From assembly GCF_018613695.1 (NCBI RefSeq), contig NZ_JAGGPR010000008.1, positions 85,845 through 149,844 on the forward strand: a DNA stretch of 64,000 nucleotides. The letters are read 5' to 3'. Numbering within the stretch: position 1 is the first letter of the stretch; the number at the start of each line of letters is the position of its first letter. The DNA is from Arthrobacter sp. ISL-95. GTDB taxonomy: Bacteria; Actinomycetota; Actinomycetes; Actinomycetales; Micrococcaceae. Positions 33,284-42,145 of this stretch are shown one piece after another. The notes under the pieces were generated by a model that was not told where the DNA came from, made no database searches, and saw nothing but the letters and a program-made list of their open reading frames with translations. A program made the position numbers and the translations under genes.

Positions 33284-34606
33284 CTACAGAACCGTGGTCC
33301 GCGACAGCGACAGATCCTTTGTCTCCCGGAAGAACAGGACTACAACTACTGCGGACACCAGAGCCATGCCCATCAGGTAGAAGGCCGGAGCCAACGGTGT
33401 CCCAAACCCAGCTACCAAGCCGGTAGCCACAAACGGAGCTGTTCCACCGAACAGTACGTAGGCCAGCGTGTACCCAATAGCTGATCCGGATGCCCGGACC
33501 GAAGAAGGGAACATCTCCACCAAAGCCGGCACGTTCGAGGTCCCAATCACGGCCACCAAGGCACCCAGAACACTGGTCCCCAGGATCGCGAAGCCGAGAC
33601 CCAGCGGCATGATGGAGAACGCCGGGATGGTCATCACCACGAAGCCAACACAGGCCACCAGCAGCATCCGTTTGCGGCCGTACCGGTCACTGGCACGAGC
33701 GGCCAGCGGGCAGACTGCCGTGTACACCAGCATCGTGATAACACTCGTGATCATCGATTCAGCCGAAGAGTAGCCAAGGCTCGAGGTCATGTACGCGATC
33801 ATGTAGCTACTCATCAGGTAGTAAGCGATCGCGTTGGTGATGCTGTATCCAAAGAGCGTGAAAATCTGTCGCGAGCACATCCGGATGGCATCCCCCAGAG
33901 GCCGCTTGGCCACCTCACCGGTGTTCTCGAGAGCACGGAACACCGGAGTGTCATCAACCCTGGAACGGATGTACAGCCCAATCAAGCCCAGGGGAGCTGC
34001 GAGCAGGAACGGAATCCGCCAGCCCCAAGCCTGCAAATCAGCAGTGCTCAACGTAGAAGTGATCGCCACACCCAGCAACGCACCGGCAACCGAAGCCAGG
34101 CCAACAGTGGCCGGGATAATGCTGGCGTACGTAGCCCGCTTGCCTTCCGGTGCGTACTCCACGATGAAGGCCGAGGATCCCGTGTACTCACCACCAGTAG
34201 TGAAGCCCTGAACTGCCCGGAACACGAACAAGAGAATCGGAGCCCACACTCCTATCACCGCGAACGTCGGCAGGATACCGATGCAGAATGTCGCGGCGCT
34301 CATGATCACCACACAGAGGCCGAGCATCTTGTTGCGCCCAATCCGGTCACCGTAGCGCCCAAAGAAAGCTGCCCCGAGCGGCCTGGCGATGAAGCCGCCG
34401 GCGAAGATCGCCCACACGGCCAGAAGTGACGCCGTCGTGGAGTAATCCGGGAAGAAGAGCTTCGCGATGGTGACGGACATGACCGCGTAAGCCGCGGAGT
34501 CGAACCATTCCACGAAATTTCCGACGGCGGCTGCCGCGGCGACGCGCTTGAGGCTGCGCCGGGGGGAAGACTCAGTGTCAGCAACTTTCTCGGTCATCGT
34601 ATTCAT
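33284..34606 (-). CDS. MFS transporter, metabolite:H+ symporter (ProP/ShiA type)
   Basis: A 440-residue 12-helix transporter of the MHS family. Signatures: GNFVEWFDSAAYAVM at the N-terminus, GGFIARPLGAAFFGRYGDRIGR between helices 2 and 3, and GGEYTGSSAFIVEYAPEGKR. Members import organic acids or compatible solutes with protons. It overlaps the stop of the acyl-CoA ligase gene by 4 bp, so it most likely imports the acid that the ligase activates. Confidence 0.92.
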   Translation of the reverse strand: MNTMTEKVADTESSPRRSLKRVAAAAAVGNFVEWFDSAAYAVMSVTIAKLFFPDYSTTASLLAVWAIFAGGFIARPLGAAFFGRYGDRIGRNKMLGLCVVIMSAATFCIGILPTFAVIGVWAPILLFVFRAVQGFTTGGEYTGSSAFIVEYAPEGKRATYASIIPATVGLASVAGALLGVAITSTLSTADLQAWGWRIPFLLAAPLGLIGLYIRSRVDDTPVFRALENTGEVAKRPLGDAIRMCSRQIFTLFGYSITNAIAYYLMSSYMIAYMTSSLGYSSAESMITSVITMLVYTAVCPLAARASDRYGRKRMLLVACVGFVVMTIPAFSIMPLGLGFAILGTSVLGALVAVIGTSNVPALVEMFPSSVRASGSAIGYTLAYVLFGGTAPFVATGLVAGFGTPLAPAFYLMGMALVSAVVVVLFFRETKDLSLSRTTVL

Positions 34607-36198
34607 GATTGTTGTCCTTCGAGGCGGGGAGAGGCTACAACGTGGGGAAGTTCGCGGAGCTGGGCCCGCTGGACTTTACCGGTGGCCGACTTCGGCAGCG
34701 CGGTGACGTATTCAATGAATCGCGGATACGCGAAGCGGGAGAAGTTCTCCTTCACGTGCGCCACGATGGTTTCGCTCAGTTCCGCTCCCCCAGTGTGACC
34801 GGGCATCAGTTCGATCCAAGCCTTGATGGACTGGCCGCGGAGCTCGTCGGGCACGCCGGTGACGGACACGTCCCGCACGGGATCGAGTTCGCGGATGACT
34901 GCCTCCAGCTCATAGGGTCCAACTCGGTAGCCTGAGGTTTTGATGACGTCGTCGGTCCTCCCCAGGAACCAGAAGTAGCCGTCATCGTCCGCGTAGGCCT
35001 GGTCCTTGGTGTGGTACCAACCGCCCCCGAATGCAGTGGCGGAGGCCTCCGGCATGTTCCAGTATCCCAAGGGGAATTGCGGGTTGGATCGCGCGCGGAG
35101 GCAGACCTCACCGGTCTCCCCTGCGGCCACTTCCTGCTCGTTTTCGTCCAGCAAGCGGACTTCCCATCCAGGAAGTGGACGACCCATCGAGCCGGGCTTC
35201 ACGGGCACGTCCGGGTAGTTTCCCAGCAGCGGGTAAGACTCCGTGGAACCGTAGTAATCCAGCAGCGTCACCCCGTACTGCCCCTCGAACCACGTGATCA
35301 GGTCCGGCGTTAGCGGCTCATTGGACGAGCAAACCGTCCGGAGGGACAGCGGAAAGCGAGCACCGGCGTCGGGCACGTCTTCGCGCATCTTCCGCAGGAA
35401 CGTCGGGTTGACCAGCGCGCTGGTGACGCGGTGGCGGCTCATGCTGTCCAGCAGGGCTGCGGGGTCGAAGCCGCCGTTGGGACGGAAAACCAGGTGCGTG
35501 GCACCGAGCCGGAGCGGACCCATGAGCTTGGCCAACGACCACGCCCAGTCCCCCGCGCCATAGAAGACATCCCCGTCGCCGAGCTGGTGGCAGTACTCGA
35601 ACTCGTTGTGGCCAAGGAGGGTCCGGTGGGCGTGGACGATTCCTTTCGCCCGGCCGGTAGTCCCGGAGGTGTAGAAGATGAGGGCGGGGTCGTCGGCTTT
35701 GGTTTCGACATCCTGGAAGGCCGTGGGCGCTTCTTTGATGGCCGGGCCGTCGATGTCGATGAACGTGCCCTCGTAGTCCCCGAAGAGGTGCTTCGCTGAC
35801 TCCTCGGCGATGATCACCGACGCGCCGCTGTCCTCCAGCCGGAAACGGATGGGCTCCGCGGCCCAGAGCAAGGACATGGTGACCAGGATGGCGCCGGTCC
35901 GGAGCACGCCGAGGTAGGCGGCCGGGGTGTCGGAACGCTGCGGCAGCAGGACGGCGACGCGATCGCCCTTCTTAATGCCGGCCTTTTGGAGCGTCGCTGC
36001 GATCTGCCGGGAGCGGTCCTGGATTTCGCCCCAGCTCACCTCACGTTGACCTTCGACGGCGGACTCCAGAATGAGTGCCCGTTTGTCCCTTGGGTGCCGG
36101 TCGGCGACGTCCACGGCCATGTTGTAGAACTCCGGCACCTCCCAGCGGTGGCTGTTCCGCAGCTCGGTGTAGCGGTCTTGGGTTGCTGTGGTTGTCAT
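34603..36198 (-). CDS. AMP-dependent acyl-CoA synthetase
   Basis: A 531-residue ligase of the acetyl/medium-chain acyl-CoA synthetase group. Motifs: IFYTSGTTGRAKGIVHAH (ATP loop), DYYGSTESYP, and the C-terminal FLGRTDDVIKTSGYRVGPYELE and SATGKVQR with the catalytic Lys. It activates a carboxylic acid to its CoA thioester. GGAGGCAAACC precedes the ATG at 36198; the open frame up to 36381 runs into the hydratase gene and is ignored. It lies between the hydratase and the transporter in one operon. Confidence 0.92.
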   Translation of the reverse strand: MTTTATQDRYTELRNSHRWEVPEFYNMAVDVADRHPRDKRALILESAVEGQREVSWGEIQDRSRQIAATLQKAGIKKGDRVAVLLPQRSDTPAAYLGVLRTGAILVTMSLLWAAEPIRFRLEDSGASVIIAEESAKHLFGDYEGTFIDIDGPAIKEAPTAFQDVETKADDPALIFYTSGTTGRAKGIVHAHRTLLGHNEFEYCHQLGDGDVFYGAGDWAWSLAKLMGPLRLGATHLVFRPNGGFDPAALLDSMSRHRVTSALVNPTFLRKMREDVPDAGARFPLSLRTVCSSNEPLTPDLITWFEGQYGVTLLDYYGSTESYPLLGNYPDVPVKPGSMGRPLPGWEVRLLDENEQEVAAGETGEVCLRARSNPQFPLGYWNMPEASATAFGGGWYHTKDQAYADDDGYFWFLGRTDDVIKTSGYRVGPYELEAVIRELDPVRDVSVTGVPDELRGQSIKAWIELMPGHTGGAELSETIVAHVKENFSRFAYPRFIEYVTALPKSATGKVQRAQLRELPHVVASPRLEGQQS

Positions 36199-36229
36199 GG
36201 TTTGCCTCCTGCTCCTGTTGCTTCGCGGC

Positions 36230-36994
36230 TCAGCGGCGGCCGGCGAGGAAACGGGCCATCTCGCGCTGCGGTTCGCCGGTGCCGTAGGCCTCGCGGTGCA
36301 CGCGCTTGGCTTCTGCCATGGCATCGCTGAGGTCGTCGTCTTCGAGGCTGCGCAGGCGGTTCTTGGTAAGGCGGACTGCACCCGGGGGAAGGAGGCTCAA
36401 ACGAGCGGCGAGGTCCTTGGCGTAAGCCAGCACGCCGCCGTCGTCCGCCAAGTAGTTTAGGAGGCCCAGACGCTGAGCTTCGGCAGCGTCCACCAGCTCG
36501 CCGGTGAGGACAAACTGGGAGGTCTTGGACTTGCCGAGGATGCTCCACATGGCCCAGATGCCGGTGATGCTGGGGATGCCGGAGAGGACTTCGGGCTGGC
36601 CCATGCGGACTTTGGAATCGCCGACGCGGAGGTCCGCGAGGAGCGAGTACTGGAAGCCGGAGCCGGCGGCGACGCCGTTGACTGCGGCGATGGTGATCTG
36701 GTCCAGGTTGCGGACGGCGCGGTAGAGGCGGTCGAAGCCGTCGATCCAGGCCTCCGCGGACTCGTGATCCTCGGGGTTCATGGAGGCGGTCTCGGCCAGG
36801 TCCTGTCCGGCGCAGAACGCGCGGCCGCTGCCGGTGAGGATGACCGTGCGGACTTCGTCGTTGCCCTTGAGGCCTTCCAAGTAGTCGATGAGTTCGCTGC
36901 GCATGGCCTCGGTCCAGGCGTTGAGCTTGTCCGGGCGGTTGAGGGTGATGATGGCGGTGGGGCCGGTCTGTTCGAAGAGGACGTCCTGGGACAT
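36230..36994 (-). CDS. Enoyl-CoA hydratase/isomerase
   Basis: A 254-residue crotonase-type enzyme starting MSQDVLFEQTG. Oxyanion-hole segments NRPDKLNAW, GRAFCAGQDLAE and AAVNGVAAGSGFQYSLLADLRV are all present; the region of the catalytic acid reads MGQPEVLSGIPSITG. The ATG at 36994 has AAAGGAAAC as ribosome site. First gene of the operon with the CoA ligase and transporter, and divergent from a LysR regulator that probably controls it. Confidence 0.92.
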   Translation of the reverse strand: MSQDVLFEQTGPTAIITLNRPDKLNAWTEAMRSELIDYLEGLKGNDEVRTVILTGSGRAFCAGQDLAETASMNPEDHESAEAWIDGFDRLYRAVRNLDQITIAAVNGVAAGSGFQYSLLADLRVGDSKVRMGQPEVLSGIPSITGIWAMWSILGKSKTSQFVLTGELVDAAEAQRLGLLNYLADDGGVLAYAKDLAARLSLLPPGAVRLTKNRLRSLEDDDLSDAMAEAKRVHREAYGTGEPQREMARFLAGRR

Positions 36995-37066
36995 TGGGGA
37001 GTTTCCTTTGGCTCGTTGGGGCTTCTTGATTCCCATCTGACCATCAGCGAATGTGACCCGTCTAAC

Positions 37067-37089
37067 ATCAATATCTACTCGTCTTGATA
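37067..37089. promoter_or_regulatory. Candidate LysR-type site
   Basis: ATCAA (37067-37071) and TTGAT (37084-37088) are complements, and within them TATC (37072-37075) and GATA (37086-37089) give a T-N-A type interrupted dyad. It lies 22-44 bp upstream of the LysR gene, in the divergent region. Weak but in the place where a LysR site is expected. Confidence 0.35.
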
Positions 37090-37110
37090 CCAAACTGATA
37101 TGGTTCCGCG

Positions 37111-38004
37111 ATGGACCTTCACCATCTCAAGTACTTCGTGGTGCTCTCCGAGGAACTGCATTTCGGGCGCGCGGCACAGCGTTTACACATGGCCCAGCCG
37201 CCACTCTCACAGCGCATCAAGGACTTGGAAAAAGAGCTCGGCGTCCTGCTGTTTCATCGTCGGCGCACCGGCGTGGAGCTGTCCGAAGCCGGGGCTTTGC
37301 TGCTGGAGCACGCGCGTGGGGTGCTGGATCACGTGGCCATGGCGCAGGAGTCGATGCGGCGGATCCGGCCGGGTGCTTCGGGGATCCTGCAGGTGGCGGT
37401 TCCTCCGGATACAAACCCGGTTGCCTTGTCCACGATGGTTTCTTCGTTTAGCTCCCTTGCCCCTGACGTTCTGCTCAATCTGCACGAGCTCACCACCGTT
37501 GAACAGGTTGAGCGACTGCGCGACGGCGAACTGGACGTTGCGGTAGTCCGTCACCCTTTGAGTAGCGTGGGTTTCGAGTCGGGGCCGTTGTTTTCGCGGG
37601 CGCTTGGTGTGGTGATGAATGCTGCGCATCCGCTGGCTTCTGCTTCCTCTGTGCGGCTGGGCGACCTTGCCGGGAGCCCGCTGATCATCTTCCCGCGCCA
37701 CATGGCCCCTACGTTGTACGACTCGTTCCTTCAAACGTGCCGGGATGCCGGGTACCTGCCAGCGGCGATTGTGCACGCAAGGAATCAGCACTTCACGCAC
37801 GGGCTGATCATGGCCGGGCGCGGGGTGCACTTCAATGAGGAGCCGTGGACACCGTTGCCTTCGGGGATTGTGTGGCGGCCGCTGGTTGGTGATCCGATGG
37901 CTTGGCGGACGTCGGCGCTGTGGTTGAAGAGTAGGAGATCAGCGGAGACAGACGCGTTCGTGGCGGCTGTAGGAGCGGGGTTGGGGGCGGGTGGGCATGG
38001 GTAG
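37111..38004 (+). CDS. LysR-family transcriptional regulator
   Basis: A 297-residue regulator: HTH at residues 1-60 (MDLHHLKYFVVLSEELHFGR, LHMAQPPLSQRIKDLEKELG) and a C-terminal effector domain (about 90-290). Divergent from the enoyl-CoA hydratase/CoA ligase/MHS transporter operon, which by the usual logic of this family it should activate in response to a pathway intermediate. Confidence 0.93.
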   Translation: MDLHHLKYFVVLSEELHFGRAAQRLHMAQPPLSQRIKDLEKELGVLLFHRRRTGVELSEAGALLLEHARGVLDHVAMAQESMRRIRPGASGILQVAVPPDTNPVALSTMVSSFSSLAPDVLLNLHELTTVEQVERLRDGELDVAVVRHPLSSVGFESGPLFSRALGVVMNAAHPLASASSVRLGDLAGSPLIIFPRHMAPTLYDSFLQTCRDAGYLPAAIVHARNQHFTHGLIMAGRGVHFNEEPWTPLPSGIVWRPLVGDPMAWRTSALWLKSRRSAETDAFVAAVGAGLGAGGHG

Positions 38005-38038
38005 CACCTCAGCCCCCCCTTTAGGTGCCATCTGAAAA

Positions 38039-38442
38039 TTATTCCGTCCTCCATTTGGGTACTGCGCGACGAGAATTTGGCCCCGAAATACTCGACGAGC
38101 CCGTCTCCAAAAGTTCCAGCAAAGACTTTCGGAGCTCTCTCCAAGTTGCGTGCCTGTGCTCCAAGGCTTCAAATCCCTCATTTGTCAATTGATAACACTT
38201 TCGCGGCGGGCCGGTAGGTGACAGCTCCCACTTATGATCGACCAATCCTTGGCGGCCCAATCGATTCATGATTGCGTATAGGTCACTCTCACACGCAAGA
38301 AGTTCGTGCGATGCACGCAACTGCCGCGTGATTTCATATGCATGCGCAGGCCCTCTTCTTAGAACTGCCAACACTGCAAACACCACGAGTGCTCGGCGGA
38401 TGCTGCTTCGATCTCCGGATTCCCCCCCCCCCCGCTAACCAT
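38039..38442 (-). pseudogene. PadR-family regulator, out of frame at a 12-G tract
   Basis: The body of the gene encodes a PadR-type winged helix: RRALVVFAVLAVLRRGPAHAYEI, then YAIMNRLGRQGLVDHKWEL, PPRKCYQLT and a helical tail. In its frame a TAG lies just upstream and no ATG is present; the first usable start is a GTG at 38386 without a ribosome site, which would remove part of helix 1. An ATG at 38440-38442 with GGGAGGTACC upstream leads into a run of 12 G (38422-38433) and is then out of frame; 10 or 13 G would join it exactly to the PadR frame. So this is either a phase-variable gene in the off state, a mutation, or a homopolymer sequencing error. Divergent from the secreted protein gene. 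Confidence 0.75.
38422..38433 (-). repeat. 12-base homopolymer G tract at the 5' end of padR
   Basis: Twelve G on the coding strand (C on the + strand), four codons into the presumed gene. Such tracts slip in replication and also cause sequencing errors. Confidence 0.9.
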
Positions 38443-38535
38443 CAACGAAAGGTACCTCCCGCCGCGTTGTAGCTCAAAGTCAAATCTCATTTAGGTTCGA
38501 CGCATCAAGGTAACTTGGCCTTGAATCAACAAGGA

Positions 38536-38558
38536 GGAATGGACTTTTAGACCATTCC
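38536..38558 (+). promoter_or_regulatory. Leader hairpin and mini-ORF upstream of the secreted protein
   Basis: AAGGAGG is followed at once by ATGGACTTTTAG (a 3-codon frame). GGAATGG (38536-38542) and CCATTCC (38552-38558) can pair over 9 nt, which would hide that ribosome site. The real start (38573) follows 14 bp later. Possible translational control; not certain. Confidence 0.3.
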
Positions 38559-38572
38559 AGATCTGGGGAATC

Positions 38573-38971
38573 ATGCAGTCAGATGTACTAAGCAAAGGCC
38601 CGACCACTGCTCCGTCGAAGAGGCACGTAAAACTGCGGAGGGCGCTTTTGGGGTCCGCCATGGCGATCAGCGCAGTCCTAACCCCGCTAGCCACTGCACC
38701 AGCCAACGCCACCGGGGGCGTCGATTACTTTTGCGCAAGCAGTTGGGGAACGACAGTTTGGAACAGCCAAGATCCTTACGCTTGTAGCGGCACACTTACC
38801 GGCTATAGGGACGGCTATAACGTGGGGTCCGTCAATATAGTGCAATTAATCGCGGATCAGCCGCCTCGGAGCGAATTAGACCTCAATAAATGGTGCACAA
38901 GTCGGCCCTTCGATTGCATGATCGCAGGCGGATTACTATACGCATTCATCAACAGCGTCGTAACGAGTTAA
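38573..38971 (+). CDS. Secreted small four-cysteine protein
   Basis: A 132-residue protein with a signal peptide (KLRRALLGSAMAISAVLTPLATAPANA, cleavage after ANA). The mature part of about 85 residues has four cysteines (FCASS, YACSG, KWCTS, FDCMI) that may form two disulfides and a hydrophobic C-terminal stretch (MIAGGLLYAFINSVV). No known family. The region is AT-richer than the neighbours. The position opposite a PadR regulator and the small secreted nature would fit a bacteriocin-like or surface protein, but this is speculation. Confidence 0.7.
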   Translation: MQSDVLSKGPTTAPSKRHVKLRRALLGSAMAISAVLTPLATAPANATGGVDYFCASSWGTTVWNSQDPYACSGTLTGYRDGYNVGSVNIVQLIADQPPRSELDLNKWCTSRPFDCMIAGGLLYAFINSVVTS

Positions 38972-38985
38972 ACCAGTCCAGCCGA

Positions 38986-39019
38986 GACGCTACCGCGGCC
39001 AGAGTGCCGTGGTAGCGTC
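38986..39019 (+). terminator. Terminator-like hairpin after the secreted protein
   Basis: Arms of 14 bp, 38986-38999 and 39006-39019, pair with one mismatch over a 6-nt loop; ATTTC follows. It lies 14 bp past the stop. Confidence 0.65.
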
Positions 39020-39024
39020 ATTTC

Positions 39025-39207
39025 ATGAAAGTGACCCTCCGGATGCGCCGTATAATTACATTCCTAGCAGGTTTCGTTCCATTCGCTGTGCTCTGGCCGA
39101 TTTGTGGTGCGCTGACCGCATTCGGAATCGGGCTAGGAGTGATGATTGTCGCTCTTATTCTAGACCGCTATCTATGGCGAGACAGGAGAGAGCGGTACGA
39201 CAACTGA
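39025..39207 (+). CDS. Small membrane protein (tentative)
   Basis: A 60-residue frame starting MKVTLRMRRIITFLAGFVPF with two hydrophobic segments (FLAGFVPFAVLWPICGALTA and IGLGVMIVALILDRYLW) and a basic tail. The sequence pattern is that of a real membrane protein, but the ATG is only 5 bp after a strong hairpin and there is no ribosome site. It could be leaderless or not expressed. Confidence 0.45.
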   Translation: MKVTLRMRRIITFLAGFVPFAVLWPICGALTAFGIGLGVMIVALILDRYLWRDRRERYDN

Positions 39208-39330
39208 TGCTGACTGCCCATATCAGCGAGCCTAAAGCTTAACCCGGCCGGCTACCGGCGCCCTTGGGTGTTTACGCTGATCTGTCAGGCAGCCATCGCA
39301 GCAGGCACCATAGGTGAGAGCGCCTCCGCC

Positions 39331-40080
39331 CTACGCTTCCTCGAACCAGCCCCGGGCCGGGTTTGAGACCTCGGGCGCCTCCCGGAACACACCAGGCTGC
39401 GCCACCCAGCCAACCCCGTTGGCGATGACCTTCTGGATCTGCGGCTGGTGGTACACCGGGTATTCCTGGTCGCCGGGACTGAAGTAGAAGATCCGACCCT
39501 TGCCGCGCGAGAACGTCACACCGGAGCGGAACACCTCTCCCCCGGTAAATGAGCTGATGAAGATCAGGTCATCGGGTTCTGGAATGTCGAACAGTTCGCC
39601 GTACATTTCCTGCTGCGGAATGACGATGGGGCTTTCAATGCCAGCTGCGATCGGGTGCGAAGGCTTGACCGTCCATACGAGTTCCCGTTCGCCCTCGTTG
39701 CGCCACTTCAGCGAGCACGTGGTGCCCAACAATCGGGTGAAGATCTTGGCGAAGTGCCCGGAGTGCAGCACCACCAGGCCCATTCCGCCGAGGACGTGGC
39801 GCTGCACGCGCTCAACCACCTCATCAGCGACTTCTTCGTGCGCAATATGCCCCCACCAGAGCAGCACATCGGTCTGAGCAAGAACTTCCTCGGAAAGTCC
39901 GTGCTCGGGGTCGGCCAGCGTGGCCGTCGAGATTTCCGAGTCCGGGTAGAAGCCGCGCAAACCGGCAGCAATGGCGCCGTGGATCCCTTCCGGGTACATC
40001 TCGCCGATAGTTGCGGGCTCGTTGCGGGCCTCGTGGAGGGCCTCGTTCCAGACGACCACCTTCAATTTCTGTTCAGACAT
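39331..40080 (-). CDS. ThuA-domain protein
   Basis: A 249-residue protein starting [20 protein letters not shown], the ThuA (trehalose utilisation) fold, which is a glutamine-amidotransferase-like Rossmann domain. [12 protein letters not shown] and [20 protein letters not shown] are the characteristic segments. ThuA and ThuB in rhizobia act on sugars after uptake, via 3-keto intermediates. The start is 1 bp after the stop of the Gfo/Idh/MocA gene (TGAAATG). Last gene of the sugar cluster. Confidence 0.88.
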   Translation of the reverse strand: MSEQKLKVVVWNEALHEARNEPATIGEMYPEGIHGAIAAGLRGFYPDSEISTATLADPEHGLSEEVLAQTDVLLWWGHIAHEEVADEVVERVQRHVLGGMGLVVLHSGHFAKIFTRLLGTTCSLKWRNEGERELVWTVKPSHPIAAGIESPIVIPQQEMYGELFDIPEPDDLIFISSFTGGEVFRSGVTFSRGKGRIFYFSPGDQEYPVYHQPQIQKVIANGVGWVAQPGVFREAPEVSNPARGWFEEA

Positions 40081-40081
40081 T

Positions 40082-41185
40082 TCAGAGCACCACTTCACGT
40101 TGTTCGAGGGCGGATTTGTAGCAAGCATCGAGGACCAGGGCTCGGCTGAGGGCAAGGGAACCGTCGTGGCTTCCCCACACGGTCTCGCCACCGCGCACGG
40201 CGGCAATGAAATCGTCGACGACGGCCTGGTGGGCTCGCCCGGGTTCGGCCACCACTTCGAAGTCGGCGTTCTCGCCGTCCTTCTCGGTGAAGACGTGCAC
40301 ATCCGCTACCGGGTTCTCGGAGGCGCCGACCGAGCGCAAGTCCGCTCCGCCGTCGGTCCCGTAAACGGTGAAGTCCATCAAGTCCCGCTCGTCGCGGTAG
40401 GTTGCCCATCCCGCTTCCAGGATCAAGGTACCGCCGCCTTCCAACCGGATGAACGCCGATGCGAAGTCTTCCACTTCAAACTTATGACTGGAGTTCGATG
40501 CTGTATAGCGGGCGTTGCCGCCGAGGCCGCGCGGTCCGAGTTCAGAGTGGGTGGAGGCCGAGACCGCCAGGACCTTCGGTTCCCCAAGCAAGTGCAGGGC
40601 GTAGTCCAGCACGTGCACGCCGATGTCAGCCAGCGGACCACCTCCGGCGAGCTCCGGGTTGGTGAACCAGCTGCCCAGCATCGGAATGCCTTGGCGTCGG
40701 AGCCAGGATGCCTTGGCGTAGTACGGGCGACCCAGCGTGCCGGCGTCGATCACTTCCTTGAGCGCCTGGATGTCGCCTCGACGGCGGTGGTTGAATGCAA
40801 CGTCCAGCACGCGGCCAGCCTTACGCGCGGCATCCACCATCTGTTGACCTTCGACGGCGTTGCGCGCCAACGGCTTTTCGCTCAGCACGTGCAGTCCCCG
40901 CTCGAGCGACGCAATGGCGATGGGCGCGTGCAGGAACGTCGGCACGGCGACGCTGACGGCGTCGAGGCCTTCGAGCTCGATCATGTCTTCCCAACGGGCG
41001 AACGCGTGGGGAATGCTGTATTCCTCCTTCAGCTGAGCAAGAAGGTCTTCTTCCATGCCGGCGACGGCGACAATCTCGACGCCGTCGATGTTGCTGTACA
41101 CCTTGAGGTGCTGCTGGCCGGCCCAACCGATGCCCACAACTCCCACCTTGAGGGTTGCGGACGAGGCCTGCTGCTGAATGCTCAC
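40082..41185 (-). CDS. Gfo/Idh/MocA-family oxidoreductase
   Basis: A 367-residue NAD(P)-dependent sugar dehydrogenase. N-terminal Rossmann motif [17 protein letters not shown], the [15 protein letters not shown] motif with catalytic Lys, and [16 protein letters not shown] in the C-terminal domain. Paired with the ThuA protein, it resembles the ThuB/ThuA pair, in which ThuB-type enzymes oxidise a disaccharide or related sugar at C3. The exact sugar is not known. The start at 41185 follows GAAAGAACAGGAACAAAGTG. Confidence 0.9.
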   Translation of the reverse strand: MSIQQQASSATLKVGVVGIGWAGQQHLKVYSNIDGVEIVAVAGMEEDLLAQLKEEYSIPHAFARWEDMIELEGLDAVSVAVPTFLHAPIAIASLERGLHVLSEKPLARNAVEGQQMVDAARKAGRVLDVAFNHRRRGDIQALKEVIDAGTLGRPYYAKASWLRRQGIPMLGSWFTNPELAGGGPLADIGVHVLDYALHLLGEPKVLAVSASTHSELGPRGLGGNARYTASNSSHKFEVEDFASAFIRLEGGGTLILEAGWATYRDERDLMDFTVYGTDGGADLRSVGASENPVADVHVFTEKDGENADFEVVAEPGRAHQAVVDDFIAAVRGGETVWGSHDGSLALSRALVLDACYKSALEQREVVL

Positions 41186-41245
41186 TTTGTTCCTGTTCTT
41201 TCTTGGTTGTCGTAAGTGTGTGGTTCTGAATGGTTTGAAAACGGC

Positions 41246-42145
41246 TTAGCCTTTGACCGCGCCGGCCGTCATGCCCGAAACGATGCGCTTCTGGCACACG
41301 AGTACAAGGATGACCAGCGGGACCGTGATGATCACCGACGCGGCGCTGATGGTGCCGAGGGGTTGGTCGAACTCACTGGTTCCGCTGAAGAACGCGATTG
41401 CCACCGGGACAGGGCGGGACTCCGGCGAGGTGGTCAGCGTGACGGCCAGGAGGAATTCGTTCCAGACCGAGATAAACACCAGGATCGCTGTCGTGGCCAG
41501 GCCTGGGACTGCCAGGGGCAGGATGACCTTGCGGAACGCGACAAACGGTGTGGCGCCGTCCATGTACGCGGATTCCTCGAGCTCACGCGGGATCTCCTTG
41601 AAGAACGACGTCAGCGTGTAGATCGCCAGCGGCAACGCGAACGTCAGCTTCGGAATGATGAGGCCCAGCAATGTGTCGTACAGGCCGATTTCGCGCCAGA
41701 TGGAGAACATCGGGGCCGCGATGGCGATGGCCGGGAACGTGGTGACCGACAGGATGAGCGTCAGGATCATCGCCTTCCGGCGCATCTTGAGCCTGGCCAG
41801 CGCATAGGCGGCGAAGGACGCGAAGACCAGCGCCACTGTTGTAGTTACGACGGCGATAATCACCGAGTTGCGCAAGGCCAGGAGGAACTCGGGGTTCTGG
41901 AAGACCACCAGATAGTTCTCCAAGGTTGGCTGGCTCGGGAAGAGCTCGCCATTGGACAGGCTGGCACCTTTCTTGAGCGAGGTGTTGACCAGCCAGTAGA
42001 ACGGAATGAGCGAGAAAGCCATGACGGCCACCACGAACACCCATACCAAGGGATGGAGTTTCGATTCCCCACGCAAGCGACGCTTCGGTGCCTTCGAACG
42101 CGTGGCGAGTGCCGCCGTCGGGCGTTCTGCAGTCAGTGTGCTCAT
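41246..42145 (-). CDS. Sugar ABC transporter permease (MalG type)
   Basis: A 299-residue inner membrane permease with six helices and the EAA loop EEAAYMDG-like segment LEESAYMDGATPFVAFRKVILPLAVPG. It is the second of two permeases of a carbohydrate importer and overlaps the first by 4 bp (ATGA). No ATPase gene is present in the cluster; as often in actinobacteria, a shared MsiK-like ATPase may serve. Confidence 0.93.
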   Translation of the reverse strand: MSTLTAERPTAALATRSKAPKRRLRGESKLHPLVWVFVVAVMAFSLIPFYWLVNTSLKKGASLSNGELFPSQPTLENYLVVFQNPEFLLALRNSVIIAVVTTTVALVFASFAAYALARLKMRRKAMILTLILSVTTFPAIAIAAPMFSIWREIGLYDTLLGLIIPKLTFALPLAIYTLTSFFKEIPRELEESAYMDGATPFVAFRKVILPLAVPGLATTAILVFISVWNEFLLAVTLTTSPESRPVPVAIAFFSGTSEFDQPLGTISAASVIITVPLVILVLVCQKRIVSGMTAGAVKG

